Source of the DNA: Narthecium ossifragum
Taxonomy: Eukaryota > Streptophyta > Magnoliopsida > Dioscoreales > Nartheciaceae
Direction of reading: 5' to 3'
DNA: 64,000 bases
Assembly: GCA_963920575.1 (NCBI GenBank)
Contig: OY986975.1
Location: 22,892,865 to 22,956,864 of the forward strand
Below the pieces are notes generated by a model that did no database searches, had not been told where the DNA came from, and was given only the letters and a program-made list of their open reading frames with translations. Made by a program: the position numbers and the translations under genes. Below, piece after piece: positions 33,408 to 46,000 of this stretch; positions within the stretch are counted from its first letter, which is position 1; each line of letters starts with the position of its first letter.

Positions 33408-35203
33408 TGTCACACCCCGACCCAGAAAACCCATCCAGGACGGGGCGTGAGGGTTCCTATCACTATTCATCTTCAATCGTAAGAGATTCCAAAGATTGAT
33501 CCAAGATCACACCCTACTCCTGACTACCCAGCCACAACCCTAAGGCTAGATCCGAGCTACCCGAGAGCCTTGGATCGGCGACCCAAACCATCGCCCGCCT
33601 AACCTCAAATGCTTCTAATGCATACAATGCATGAGCCTAGGCAAACATCTATCCTAGATGTCTCTATATGTCACTTCAGCAGTTATAAGTTCAACATATA
33701 TACAATAGCCCTCGGCACTCGTCGGCAAGAGGCTAAGGTTCCACAATTCCTCATTAACTAGCACTCATAGCTAGTTAATGGCTAGGCAATCAACTAAGCA
33801 TTTAACTACAATCACTCACGTATTAAATGCGATCAAACCATAGATTCGTCAAAAAGGGAAGATACTCGATTCGACCCTCAAACTCGATAGAAATCCTTTG
33901 AAAACCTCATCAAATCCATATACATGCTTCCCAACATGTTTAGATACTAATCACCAATCAAAACCGTCCAAGAAAAGCCAGAAAACCATATTCAAGGGCC
34001 CACGGACGATGTCACGGTCGATCCTCCGATCGACCGTGAGGCCACGGACGATGTCACGGTCGATCCTCCGATCGACCGTGATGCCAAAACGAGGAAAAAC
34101 CACATGGGCGACGGTCGATCGGCCCATCGACCGTCGGGAGCCCAAAACGAGACAGAGCCTCACGGACGATGCGACGGTCGATCCGACGGTCGACCGTGAG
34201 GCATGATGAAAAAGAGAGAGAACCCACGGTCGATCGACCCATCGACCGTGGGAGGCTAAAATCCCGACAGAGCCTGACGGTCGATGCGACGGTCGATCCG
34301 ACGGTCGACCGCCAGGCCCAGAAAGTGTAAAACAACACTTGACGGTCGATGCACCGATCGACCGTCGAGCCTTAGGCACAGTTCTTCAGAACAGTGCCGG
34401 AAATCCAATTTCTTGGATTTCAAGGATCAAATCAAGTTGAAATTCGATGAAACGTTGCAAGCACGCATAAAAGATGATGGGGAATCCAATGATGCAAAGA
34501 AATCATATTTTTGATGGTTAAATCATCAATTTAAGTTAAAATGGCCGAAAACCGATAAACGGCGAGAATACGGAAAACCAACCGTTAAAATACCGAGATC
34601 ACAACGTAGGAATACTGAAAACGAGCCACACCACAAGTGCTATAAGCTACACAACATTCTAACAAGTATTCCTACAGCAAAAAGGCAATAGACCTATCCT
34701 AGGAGAACCCGATCCAAAGATCGAGGTAGAAACACATACTTGAAGAGATAGGGCAGCTCCTCCACGCATCCCCCACGTCCGATCGCCAAGATCCGCTCCG
34801 CGAAGATCAACCCTCCAAGCCCTAGCTTGGCCGAAGGAGAGAGGGAGAAGAGAGAACGGCAGGGGAGAAGGAAGAAAAGAAAGAGAGAGAGAGAAAGGAA
34901 AGGGGTTTAAATAGAAAGCTGGAATCCATCACAGCCGTCCGATTCGATCTCTCCCTATCGAGCTCCGATCTTCCGATCGAAAGCGCCCTAAAGGTTCTAA
35001 TCAAACACATACATCAATCAAAGGCCATGTGTGTAACGCGGATGTGAAACTGACCACCAGGGAGCATATTTACCAAAATGCCACTGGGGTAAAAAACAGC
35101 GATGCGATCAACCGATCGTATCCCAAGGCCAACCGGGCCAAACCACAAACCCAGACCCTCGACCTAACGCGGTCGGACCAGGTTGGAGGTACGAGTCCTC
35201 ACA
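33408..35203 (-). mobile_element. Solo LTR inserted in the hAT transposase
   Basis: 1,796 bp, flanked by exact 5-bp repeats TTAAT (33403-33407 and 35204-35208). On the minus strand it starts TGTGAGGACTCGTACCTCC and ends GGGGTGTGACA. There is no second LTR, primer site or coding domain, so this is a solo LTR left by recombination. A TATA-like CTATTTAAACCCC lies near 34908 (minus strand), followed by a CT-rich stretch. It is related to the degraded LTR at 23035-27173. Confidence 0.9.
34012..34370. repeat. Array of seven hairpin-forming palindromes
   Basis: Repeated units of the form CGGTCGATC - short spacer - GATCGACCG recur about every 40-60 bp (near 34015, 34056, 34113, 34173, 34226, 34286, 34340). 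The first two are almost identical. Stems are about 10 bp with loops of 4 or so. The spacing and sequence differ from the GGATCGATCC arrays in the copia-type LTRs at 5307-8022, but the GATCGATC/GGTCGATC core is alike. Confidence 0.85.
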
Positions 35204-37086
35204 TTAATAGTTAGTAAATCACGTGTCATGGTGGAAAGTATAGGAAAAGATGTTGATCCTTGTACTTTTCACCACGTCAAAATATCATATTTGGTTCCCA
35301 TATCCGAATATGATTCAAGAGGCGATTTATAATATCGTTCAAGCTTGGATTGTGATAAGCTCGAACTCCCTTTTCATTTCCCTACTAATGCACTTACATA
35401 GGATTAACATTATATTCTAATGTGGTATTTAACATAAAACAGGTTGAATTACATCTATGTCCTACATCCGATGGTAATTTCCTAGAATTAATATTATTGT
35501 GTTTACAAAGAAGGTTAAATGTCCTAATCCTATGCTCCGAACTAGTGATGAACAAAATAGTCTCTCTAACTTTAGAAATAGAAACCTTAACATCATCGAA
35601 TGCACTTTGAACAATCAAATTTAATATGTGGCAAATGCATCTAACATGAAAGGAAAAACCGGAACAATGTAGAAGTAATGAACTTCTAAGACTATCAACA
35701 TGATTATTACTTGCATTATCTAAACTTAGAGTACAAATCTCATCCGAGATGCCATAAGATTGGAGTTCATTCAAAATCGTCATAGCAATATTGTCACCGG
35801 TATGTAAACTATCAAATACAATAAAAAAAATAACTCTTTTTTGCATAACCCAAGTATCATCAATAAAATGAACCGTCATACATAAGTAACTTTTTTTTGT
35901 CTAGAAGTCCAAATATCCAAAGTAATAGAGAATTTGCAAGTAAGAATAGAAAAAATGTCATTAATTTTTTTTTCCCCTCATTGTACTATTTCATAACATC
36001 TCGTTGGCAATTTTGACGAGAAAATTTTCAAAAACCCGGTTGCAAAGCCGTTGTAATGAAATCTTGAAATTCCTCATCATCAGCAAAACTGAAAGGAAAA
36101 TTTTTACGAACAACATACCTTACAAGCAATTTTCTAGCAAAAGCCGGATCATAGGAGAAGGTGCTTAAATTCCCCGTTGATGCCGATTGCGAAAGAAAAG
36201 ATTGACGAATGTCAACTTGAGCTCTTCCTTGACCTTTTTCGTGCTTTGCTATATGGGCGGTTAGATGATTAGTGCCATTTCTCCAATGGGCGGAAAAGTC
36301 TTATTTGCATATCGAACATGTGGCTTTGATATCAATGATTGTCTCATTGGCATCTTTAATCTCCTTTCTTTCATAGAACTCCCAAATTACGCATCGTGTG
36401 TGCTTCGATGGAGATGTTGGATTATCACCCGCGACGGTTGAAGTAACTTCCGGGGGAGAAGGAAGAACCTTATTTTGATCGCATTCTTCTTTTTCAATTT
36501 CGATCACATCCTCAAGATTGTTATCTTGGATGGAGAAAGAAACCATGGGAGAAAGAGAATAGAAAATATTGAGTTAGAGAATAAGGAGCTTGAAAATGAG
36601 AGAGTTTGATGAAAAATTGATTGAAAGAGTTGGTGAAAATGAGATCAAAATGCTCATTTATATAGAAGTTGGGTTGGAGATGAAATAGAAAAAATTTATT
36701 CTATTTTTAGATTTTTTTCAAATATAAGAAACAATCAAAAGTAATTTTTTCTTTAAAAATAAATAATGAAAAAAGAAGAAGCTGTGGTCACATGCGAGTC
36801 TCAAACAGTCACCTGTGGTCACAAGTGACCGTTTGTGAGTCTCAAATGGTCACTTAGCAAGTGACCGTGTAGAGCTTCAGCTCCATGTCGGTGAGGGCGA
36901 CCGCCTACGAGCTCTTTTCTTTAAAACCCGGGCCGGGTTTTAGACTAATGGACCATGGTTTGGCTCTGAACCTGGATTAGCCCGGTCCAGTAGGGCCAAA
37001 ATCCAGGCCGAACTGGGCTACGGCCCTGACGGGCTCGAGCCAGACCCATACTGGGCCGGGCTATTTGAGCTTTTTGGACACCCCTA

Positions 37087-37857
37087 ACAAACTTCGACAA
37101 ACGTACTCGATCCTTAGCTGCTCTCCAAAGAATACAGCTCCCTGATGTGGACGGCATGAGTACATTGGGTCTTGTATTGTCCTTTAATCATATGTCCCCA
37201 AAGGTTCATGAATGCATCAATGTCTTTCATAAATAAGTCTTGTCCGACATACATCAATTGAAACAAGTTGATATATTTATATAAATAAAGAATAAAGATT
37301 CATGTATATGACCATGTGGCATCTACATTACACATGTTCTCGAATCGATAGTGAGATACCAATTGACTGATGTAATCAACCGGCCCTTTTATTGTTCTTA
37401 TATTTATGAAATATAAAAGATAGTTTGAAAACACAAGAAAGAGAATAAATAGTATATTGGCAATTATTCACATTCTCTTCCTTGCTTTTATATTTGTCTT
37501 TAGTTTAAAAATAAATGAAAGATTTTTGATGCAGTTACTGTTACTATGAACACTTGTGTTGTTGTGGCGATCCAGGGTTACATTGCATTTGCTATTATTT
37601 CCATGGGCCGGATCGGCCTCGCCCAGATCCAAAGCTGAAAAATGGCAAGCACGGCTAGTTGAGGACGTCCTTGAACTTGAAGCCCGTAGAAGCCGAAGGG
37701 CCAATTGACATAAATGGGTTCGGTCTGGGGCTAGTTATTGGACTCGGCCGAAATCCATTTGCTCTTTTGAAATGGCCCATCAAATCCCAATGGATCCGCA
37801 GGGCATGTCCTAATCAAAGATGAGCATTATGTCACTTATTTAGGAGGAGAAAATCAC
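37087..37857. other. Intergenic, nothing recognised
   Basis: AT-rich sequence without domain-bearing open frames. No inverted or direct terminal repeats were seen. Confidence 0.4.
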
Positions 37858-39722
37858 ATGGCCTCTTCTAGATTTGATCCTTCGAATCTTGTAAGGGATG
37901 AAAAGGTACAAAGTCTCAGCAGCACATTTTTTGTTGTGATTGTTTTTTTTCATTATATTCGTGCTGAAGTTTATCATAGATTTTGAGTTAAGTTAGTTAT
38001 GTCATACCAATCATATTTACTGCATACAAAAGATGCTAGTTAATTAAAAAGCTCTTTCTGGAGAAAAGTACATATGGCACTTTCTATTAAGCAGCATTGG
38101 TTACTGTGCTGTGGCCTATTATATATGCCCATGTATTATATCAATCAAGGAAGCTACTTATCCCTTTGTTTGTTTACCGACGGACTTGTCTAGGTCCCAC
38201 CATTTCCCATTTTCTCGAGGTTTATTATTTTCTTATCGATCAGCAAATATTACTGAGAGTTATAAATGTAGACAGGGTAGATATAGTGTGAGCGTTGGTG
38301 GCAGAAGGCAGCGAGCATTGAAGCGAAAGGACGTTAAGTTGTTAATTTCCAATAAGATGGAAACATTCAAGTGTTCGATATGAACTAATCACTTTTTTCT
38401 ACTGTTTCTGTCCTGACTAATTCATGTTTTGCCATCTAATCAGTTTAATGCTGAAAACAGGATTATACTTGTGTAATACTTCTTATGTATGTCACTTCGA
38501 AATGGGGAATATGGTAATTTTCCAGAGGATAAATGGTGTAGAACACTTATTAAGGAAGCTACTTATGCATATTTTGCAGGCTGCAGCTTTCAGACTTGCT
38601 ATTTCTTTCAACCAGACCTGTGCAGAAAAGCTGGAGCCTTCAATTTGTGTGTTCTTGACATCATGTACTTTGGATTTGAATGCTTCTGTTGATTGTACCA
38701 TGGGATTATTTTCCTAATGTTTTAATACGTCCGTCATATTCTCATTGCTGTCATTCCCAATTTGGCTCAGGAATTATTAGTATGTCATCTGCTTTGTAAA
38801 NNNNNNNNNNNNNNNNNNNNNNNNNNNNNNNNNNNNNNNNNNNNNNNNNNNNNNNNNNNNNNNNNNNNNNNNNNNNNNNNNNNNNNNNNNNNNNNNNNNN
38901 NNNNNNNNNNNNNNNNNNNNNNNNNNNNNNNNNNNNNNNNNNNNNNNNNNNNNNNNNNNNNNNNNNNNNNNNNNNNNNNNNNNNNNNNNNNNNNNNNNNN
39001 CCCTGCTTCTATTTCTGTAGAGGAAAGGATTAAGCATTGGATTGCTTGTTTGCCACTTTTCATGGTGCCTTAATTTAAGGCCTTGAATTCAATTTTAGCT
39101 TAGAAGCGGAGGTAATGATGGATTTGTGCTTTGATTGAGAAGCTATTATCAATGTTTGACGATGTTGATTATTTTTAGGTTGCAGATGGAAATGATACAA
39201 TAGTTGGCTCTTCGAGAAAGCGAAAAGCTATTGCCAGATTCCACTGTAATTGGTAGGATATATAGCATGCTTGCATATCAAAACATGATATCTTCTAGGT
39301 CTCCTACCTACTTTTAAGCACTTAAAATGATATCTTTGGACTTTACTGCTCTCATACAAAACTATTCTTCTACCTGGATTCCCTAATGGAGTTTAGCCTG
39401 TATATGTTATGAATCAAATTGGTGTTTAATGCCTTCCTAGTTGCCAATGGTACGAGAAAGTTGTCTTGGTCGAATTAAGCTACTATTGTACTTCATGGAC
39501 TGGAGTGCTTTTACTATTCTTCACGTACTTGTTCAAACTTTTGGGCACCTTTGCTTTATGGAACCGTTTATCATGGTCACTTTTCTTTTCTTTAGTTTTT
39601 GTTTTCTTGTAGGAATTTGATTAATCACATGATGGACGCTAAGTCCAGTGCGGCAGTAAATCGTGATGCTGTCAATACTACAAAATTTATACAGGCTTCC
39701 ACATTGCGTTGTCATCTTTAAA
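37858..39722 (+). other. Candidate exons of an unidentified gene, crossing the assembly gap
   Basis: Three stretches have exon-like edges in compatible phase. They are 37858-37905 (MASSRFDPSNLVRDEK, donor AAG|GTACAA), 39179-39252 (VADGNDTIVGSSRKRKAIA..., donor TG|GTAGGA) and from 39613 (NLINHMMDAKSSAAVNRDAV..., stop at 39720-39722). I recognise no family. Other exons could lie in the N gap. An open frame at 38424-38717 could be part of it but is unsupported. This may equally be a decayed gene or chance. Confidence 0.25.
38801..39000. other. Assembly gap of 200 N
   Basis: A run of exactly 200 undetermined bases; the round number suggests a scaffold placeholder of unknown true size. Confidence 0.99.
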
Positions 39723-40340
39723 CTTTTTAATGTTATAGTATTTCTGCAAGTCCTGCAGTGTGGCTTATGCTTTCAACAACTCTGCACCTATGATGTAGAA
39801 TTTTTTGATAGTTTTGTCCATCAGCAACATTGATTCATCTCTCTTTTACACAGTACTCATATGAATTTGGATAATCTAGGCGTGAAGTATTTGCAGTGAA
39901 GGTAGATTTTTAAAGCACTAGAGTTTTTCGCATGTGTTATTTTGGCAAGAAAATGATCAACTGCAACATATTGCTGTAGTGGATCATCCAAAGCTATAGA
40001 GATAAGTTCATAGCAGAAAAACAATGTCTTGCTTTATGTAATCTGTTGTTGTGTTTGTTAGTAACACATGTTCTTTCCATCTTCGGCTTGTTCCTATAGA
40101 TGCAACTTTATAAGAGATCTGATTCAGTCTTAGCACTAATACTTGTTTTTTCTGTTGGCTTTGAATATTGTCACTGAGGTGCTGGCTAGCTTCCTAGTAT
40201 GTTCTTTGACATTTAGTGGTATTGGATGAACTTATGAGATCTTCATATGAAAATTATCCAGGAGAACAGTTCGGAGGTCAGTCTCTCTCGAAGATGTCAC
40301 ATTCCTTCCTCGACTGTTCCAAAGCTAATGAATGCTTCCT
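39723..40340. other. Unique sequence bordering the satellite array, nothing recognised
   Basis: AT-rich sequence with no convincing open frame. The satellite begins abruptly at about 40341 with ATTTTGTCTACATAATCCG. Confidence 0.4.
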
Positions 40341-41653
40341 ATTTTGTCTACATAATCCGTATAGGTATATAGGACATTAGGGAATGTAGTAATGGAAAAA
40401 AATAAGAATTAAAAAGGTATGAGGAAAAAGTAAAAAATGATATGGATAAAGGTAAATAAAGCAGGGTGAAAAGTGAAAATTGGAGAGTAAAAAGTGAAAA
40501 GGTTAAGACTTAATCAAATATATTTTGTCAACATAATCCGTATAGGTATATAGGGCATTAGGGAATGTAGTAATGGAAAAAAATAAGAATTAAAAAGGTA
40601 TGAGGAAAAAGTAAAAAATGATATGGATAAAGGTAAATAAAGCATGGTAAAAAGTGAAAATTGGAGAGTAAAACGTGAAAAGGTTAAGACTTAATCTAAT
40701 ATATTTTGTCAACATAATCCGTATAGGTATATAGGGCATTAGGGAATGTAGTAATGGAAAAAAAAGAATTAAAAAGGTCGGAGGAAAAAGTAAAAAATGA
40801 TATGGATAAAGGTAAATAAAGCAGGGTAAAAAGTGAAAATTGGAGAGTAAAAACTGAAAAAGTTAAGACTTAATCTAATATATTTTGTCAACATAATCCG
40901 TATAGGTATATAGGGCATTAGGGAATGTAGTAATGGAAAAAAATTAGAATTAAAAAATTCGGAGGAAAAAGTAAAAAATGATATGGATAAATGTAACTAA
41001 AGCAGGGTAAAAAGTGAAAATTGGAGAGTAAAAAGTGAAAAGGTTAAGACTTAATCTAATATATTTTGTCTACATAATCCGTATAGGTATATAGGGCATT
41101 AGGGAATGTAGTAATGGAAAAAAAATAAGAATTAAAAAGGTCGGAGGAAAAAGTAAAAAATGATATGGATAAAGGTAAATAAAGCAGGGTAAAAAGTGAA
41201 AATTGGAGAGTAAAAAGTGAAAAAGTTAAGACTTAATCAAATATATTTTGTTTACATAATCCGTATAGGTAAATAGGGCATTAGGGAATGTAGTAATGGA
41301 AAAAAATAAGAATTAAAAAGGTATGAGTAAAAAGTAAAAAATGATATGGATAAAGGTAAATAAAGCAGGGTAAAAAGTGAAAATTGGAGAGTAAAAAGTG
41401 AAAAGGTTAAGACTTAATCTAATATATTTTGTCAACATAATCCGTATAGGTATATAGGGCATTAGGGAATGTTGTAATGGAAAAAAATAAGAATTAAAAA
41501 AGTCGGAGGAAAAAGTAAGAAATGATATGGATAAATGTAAATAAAGCAGGGTAAAAAGTGAAAATTGGAGAGTAAAAAGTGAAAGGTTAAGACTTAATCT
41601 AATATATTTTGTCTACATAATCCGTATAGCTATATAGGGCATTAGGGAATGTA

Positions 41654-43023
41654 TGATACGAGTCGATCCGACTCGACCAACTGGACCCGAACCCAGAAGA
41701 GCAACCAAACTGGTTCAGCCTATTTCCTAGTTTGACTTGGACTTCCCTAGTTCAAACTAGAGTATTTAATTAGTATTTATCATTAGTCTTTTATTGAGTC
41801 CTAGTTGATTGTTAAGAATTAATTAAAAGTCCCTTTGAGTTAGGAAGTTGAGTTGAGTCAGAAACCTTATTACTTGCTAATCAAGCAAGGGGGTTTTTCT
41901 AGTGGATTAGGACTCTGTCAAGGTCTCTATAAAAGGACCATAGTAGTTTGTATTAGGTTATGCATGAGATGAATGATTAAGAGTAGTTGATAAGTTATGA
42001 TAGGAGTAGAATATCATAGGAGTAGAAGTAAAGTAGATTCCACCAAATATCCACTATAGATCCACCTTCTTCCCCGTCGGTCATCTTCTCCGCAGCCGGC
42101 ACCGCCTCCATCAGTGTTTCTCTCTCTCCCATCACTTTCTCTCTCCTCCACCCCACCGCCACGTCACCCGCTACTGTTCATCTTCTTCCTCCTCTCTCCT
42201 ATATCCCGAAACCCTAGCTCACCGCCGTTCTCCCCTCTCCGGCCACCTCCGTCGCCACCTAAACCAGCCATCCTCTTCCCCTTGGCACCACGACTCCGGC
42301 CATACCCTCCATCGCCCGCGTTGTCGTCTCCGGCCTCTTCCCCCGGCAACCCGACCCTCGTCCTCACCGCCATCAACCACGCCCGATCCCTATTACACCT
42401 CCAAAACATCCCTAAAGCCTTCCTCGTCTCCCCACGACCCTTTCCCGACCATCTTCCCGACGTCCCAAGCCCCAGGCGAGCTCCCTCATCGTCCCCGAAG
42501 CCGGTGAACCCAAACCCCCGCCGTCCATCTCCCAGATCCGGCCGATCTGCCACTTACCTCACCGATCCGAGCCGGTAGAACTCATCCCCACCTCCAGGTG
42601 ACCCTTTCTGGAAGTATCCCGACCACCGCCGCCGTCCCTACGCCGGCGATCCACTCCGGCGACTTCTCAGCCCTCGGATCCAGGCTGGTTCAGCCAGCCA
42701 ACTTGAATCAGACTCAGCCAAGTCTAATTGATTCAGCCAAGCCAGTTAATCCGGATCCAGCCCAATCTAAGCCGATCAGCTTGATCCAGATCACTTCAGA
42801 CTTGACCCAGTCAAGTCCCATCCAATCAGGCTTAGCCAGATTCGATCCAGCTTCAGCCAGATCCGATCCCGCTCAAGCCAGATCCGATCCCGCTCAAGCC
42901 AGATCCGATCCAGCTAGCCAAATCAGCCAATTGGACTCAAATCAAGTCCGATAAGGCCGATTCTGATCGATTGGAGCAGTAGAGACCCATTACGAGAGGA
43001 TCACGAGTAGACCGCTCGTAACA
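41654..43023 (+). mobile_element. Solo LTR inserted in the satellite array
   Basis: 1,370 bp, starts TGATACGAGTCGATCC and ends CGCTCGTAACA. It is flanked by exact 5-bp repeats ATGTA (41649-41653 and 43024-43028) taken from the satellite itself; removing the LTR and one ATGTA restores a normal monomer. A TATA-type box, CTATAAAAGG, lies near 41926. Downstream is a C-rich block (42060-42600) with a long but compositionally biased Pro/Ser-rich open frame, and a short minisatellite (CAAGCCAGATCCGATCCCGCT, about 42835-42920). No coding domain was recognised. Confidence 0.92.
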
Positions 43024-46000
43024 ATGTAGTAATGGAAAAAAATAAGAATTAAAAAGGTCGGAGGAAAAAGTAAAAAATGATATCGATAAAGGTCAAAAAA
43101 GCAGGGTAAAAAGTGAAAATTGGAGAGTAAAAAGTGAAAAGGTTAAGACTTAATCAAATATATTTTGTCTACATAATCCGTATAGGTATATAGGGCATTA
43201 GGAAATGTAGTAATTGAAAAAAATAAGAATTAAAAAGGTCGGAGGAAAAAGTAAAAAATGATATGGATAAAGTTTTATAAAGCAGGGTAACAAGTGAAAA
43301 TTGGAGAGTAAAAAGTGAAAAAGTTAAGACTTAATCTAATATATTTTGTCTACATAATCCGTATTGGTATATAGGGCATTAGGGAATGTAGTAATGGAAA
43401 AAAAAAGAATTAAAAAGGCCGGAGGAAAAATTAAAAAATGATATCGATAAAGGCGAATAAAGCAGGGTAAAAAGTGAAAATTGGAGAGAAAAAACTGAAA
43501 AGGTTAAGACTTAATCTAATATATTTTGTCAACATAATCCGTATAAGTATATAGGGCATTAGGGAATGTAGTAATGGAAAAAAATAAGAATTAAAAAGGT
43601 GGGACGGAAAAGTAAAAAATGATGTGAATAAAGGAAAATAGAGTAGGGTAAAAAGTGAAAACTGGAGAGTAAAAAGTGAAAAGGTTCAAACTTAATCTAT
43701 TATATTTAGTCTACATAATCCGTATAGGTATATAAGGCACTAGGGAATGTAGTAATGGAAAAAAATAAGAATTAAAAAGGTCGAAGGAAAAAGTAAAAAA
43801 TGATATGGATAAAGGTAAATAAAGCAGGGTAAAAAGTGAAAATTAAAGAGTAAAAAGTGAAAAGGTTAAGACTTAATCTAATATATTTTCACTACATAAA
43901 CCGTATAGGTATATAGGGCATTAAGGAATGTAGTAATGGAAAAAAATAAGAATTAAAAAGGTCGGAGGAAAAAGGAAAAAATGATATGGATAAAGGTAAA
44001 TAGAGCAGGGTAAAAAGTGAAAACTGGAGAGTAAAAAGTGAAAAGGATCAAACTTAATCTATTATATTTAGTCTACATAATCTGTATAGGTATATAGGGC
44101 ATCAGGGAATGTAGTAATTGAAAAAAATAAGAATTAAAAAGGTCCGAGGAAAAAGTAAAAAATGATATGGATAAAGGTAAATAAAGCAGGGTAAAAAGAG
44201 AAAATTAAAGAGTAAAAACTGAAAAGGTTAACACTTAATCTAATATATTTTGTCTACATAATCCGTATAGGTATATAGGGCATTAGGGAATGTAGTAATG
44301 GAAAAAAATAAGAATTAAAAAGGTCGGAGGAAAAAGTAAAAAATGATATGGATAAAGGTAAATAAAGCAGGGTAAAAAGTGAAAACTGGAGAGTAAAAAG
44401 TGAAAAAGTTAAGACTTAATCTAATATATTTTGTCAACATAATCCGTATAGGTATATAGGGCATTAGGGAATGTAGTAATGGAAAAAAATAAGAATTAAA
44501 AAATTCGAAGGAAAAAGTAAAAAATGATATGGATAAATGTAAATAAAGCAGGGTAAAAAGTGAAAATTGGAGAGTAAAAAGTGAATAGGTTAAGACTTTA
44601 TGTAATATATTCTGTCTACATAATCTGTATAAGTATATAGGGCATTAGGGAATGTAGTAATGGAAAAAAATGAGAATTAAAAAGGTCGGAGGAAAAAGTA
44701 AAAAATGATATGGATAAAGGTAAATAAAGCAGAGTAAAAATTGAAAATTGGAGAGTAAAAAGTGAAAAAGTTAAGACTTAATCAAGTATATTTTGTTTAC
44801 ATAATCCGTATACGTAAATAGGGCATTAGGGAATGTAGTAATGGAAAAAAATAAGAATTAAAAAGGTTTGAGTAAAAAGTAAAAAATGATATGGATAAAG
44901 GTAAATAAAGCCGGGTAAAAAGTGAAAATTGGAGAGTAAAAAGTGAAAAGGTTAAGACTTAATCTAATATATTTTGTCAACATAATCCATATAGGTATAT
45001 AGGGCATTAGGGAATGTTTTAATGGAAAAAAATAAGAATTAAAAAAGTAGGAGGAAAAAGTAAAAAATGATATGGATAAATGTAAATAAAGCAAGGTAAA
45101 AATTGAAAATTGGAGAGTAAAAAGTGAAAAGGTTAAGACTTAATCTAATATATTTTGTCTACATAATCCGTATAGCTATATAGGGCATTAGGGAATGTAG
45201 TAATGGAAAAAATAAGAATTTAAAATGTCGGAGAAAAAAGTAAAAAATGATATCGATAAAGGTTAAAAAAGCAGGGTAAAAAGTGAAAATTGGAGAGTAA
45301 AAAGTGAAAAGGTTAAGACTTAATCAAATATATTTTGTCTACATAATCCGTATAGGTATATAGGGCATTAGGAAATGTCGTAATTGAAAAAAATAAGAAT
45401 TAAAAAGGTCGGAGGAAATAGTAAAAAATGATATGGATAAAGTTTTATAAAGCAGGGTAACAAGTGAAAATTGAAGAGTAAAAACTGAAAAAGTTAAGAC
45501 TTAATCTAATATATTTTGTCTACATAATCCGTATTGGTATATAGGGCATTAGGGAATGTAGTAATGGAAAAAAAAGAATTAAAAAGGCCGGAGGAAAAAT
45601 TAAAAAATGATATCGATAAAGGTGAATAAAGCAGGGTAAAAAGTGAAAATTGGAGAGTAAAAAGTGAAAAGGTTAAGACTTAATCTAATATATTTTGTCT
45701 ACATAATTCGTATAGGTATATAGGGCATTAGGGAATGTAGTAATGGAAAAAAATAAGAATTAAAAGGTGGGACGAAAAAGTAAAAAATGATGTGAATAAA
45801 GGAGAATAGAGCAGGGTAAAAAGTGAAAACTGGAGAGTAAAAAGTGAAAAGGTTCAAACTTAATCTATTATATTTAGTCTACATAATCCGTATAGGTATA
45901 TAAGGCATTAGGGAATGTAGTAATGGAAAAAAATAAGAAATAAAAAGGTCGGAGGAAAAAGTAAAAAATGATATGGGTAAAGGTAAATAAAACAGGGTAA

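Larger units (their letters stand above)
33234..36546 (-). pseudogene. hAT transposase (BED zinc finger, RNase H-like, dimerisation), broken
   Basis: The N-terminal part (36546-36301) reads SKHTRCVIWEFYERKE ... ATCSICK, a BED zinc finger, then hits a TAA. The same strand continues with NHLTAHIAKHEKG-like and QSFLSQ-like residues (about 36280-36180). The RNase H-like core at 35879-35394 includes DDTWVMQKRVIFF, SLDNASNNHVD, FHVRCICHILNLIVQ. The C-terminal hAT dimerisation motif (33407-33234) reads VASKSAFSTGGRLIDDY and ends at a TAA. It is separated from the core by the solo LTR at 33408-35203. Stops and the LTR make it non-functional. By family it is a RICESLEEPER-like/DAYSLEEPER-type hAT transposase. 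Confidence 0.85.
32142..37086 (-). mobile_element. Decayed autonomous-type hAT transposon
   Basis: Inverted ends TAGGGGTGTCCA (32142) and TGGACACCCCTA (to 37086) enclose 4.9 kb. Subterminal sequence near both ends is rich in GGGCC and GGCCC motifs, as is common for hAT elements. No matching 8-bp flanks were found (TCTTCACG against ACAAACTT), so the target duplication has decayed or an end has been rebuilt. The interior carries a broken transposase and a solo LTR. About 32330-32960 is GC-rich without a recognisable product. Confidence 0.8.

Noticed and set aside
42114..42578. Pro/Ser-rich open frame of 154 codons in the solo LTR
   Set aside because: Follows from a C-rich tract in the LTR; no start context, domain or homologue recognised.
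44858..45094. Antisense open frames in the satellite (also 55451-55666 and 59887-60102)
   Set aside because: Phe/Tyr/Ile-rich translations of the purine-rich repeat; most other monomers interrupt the same frame.
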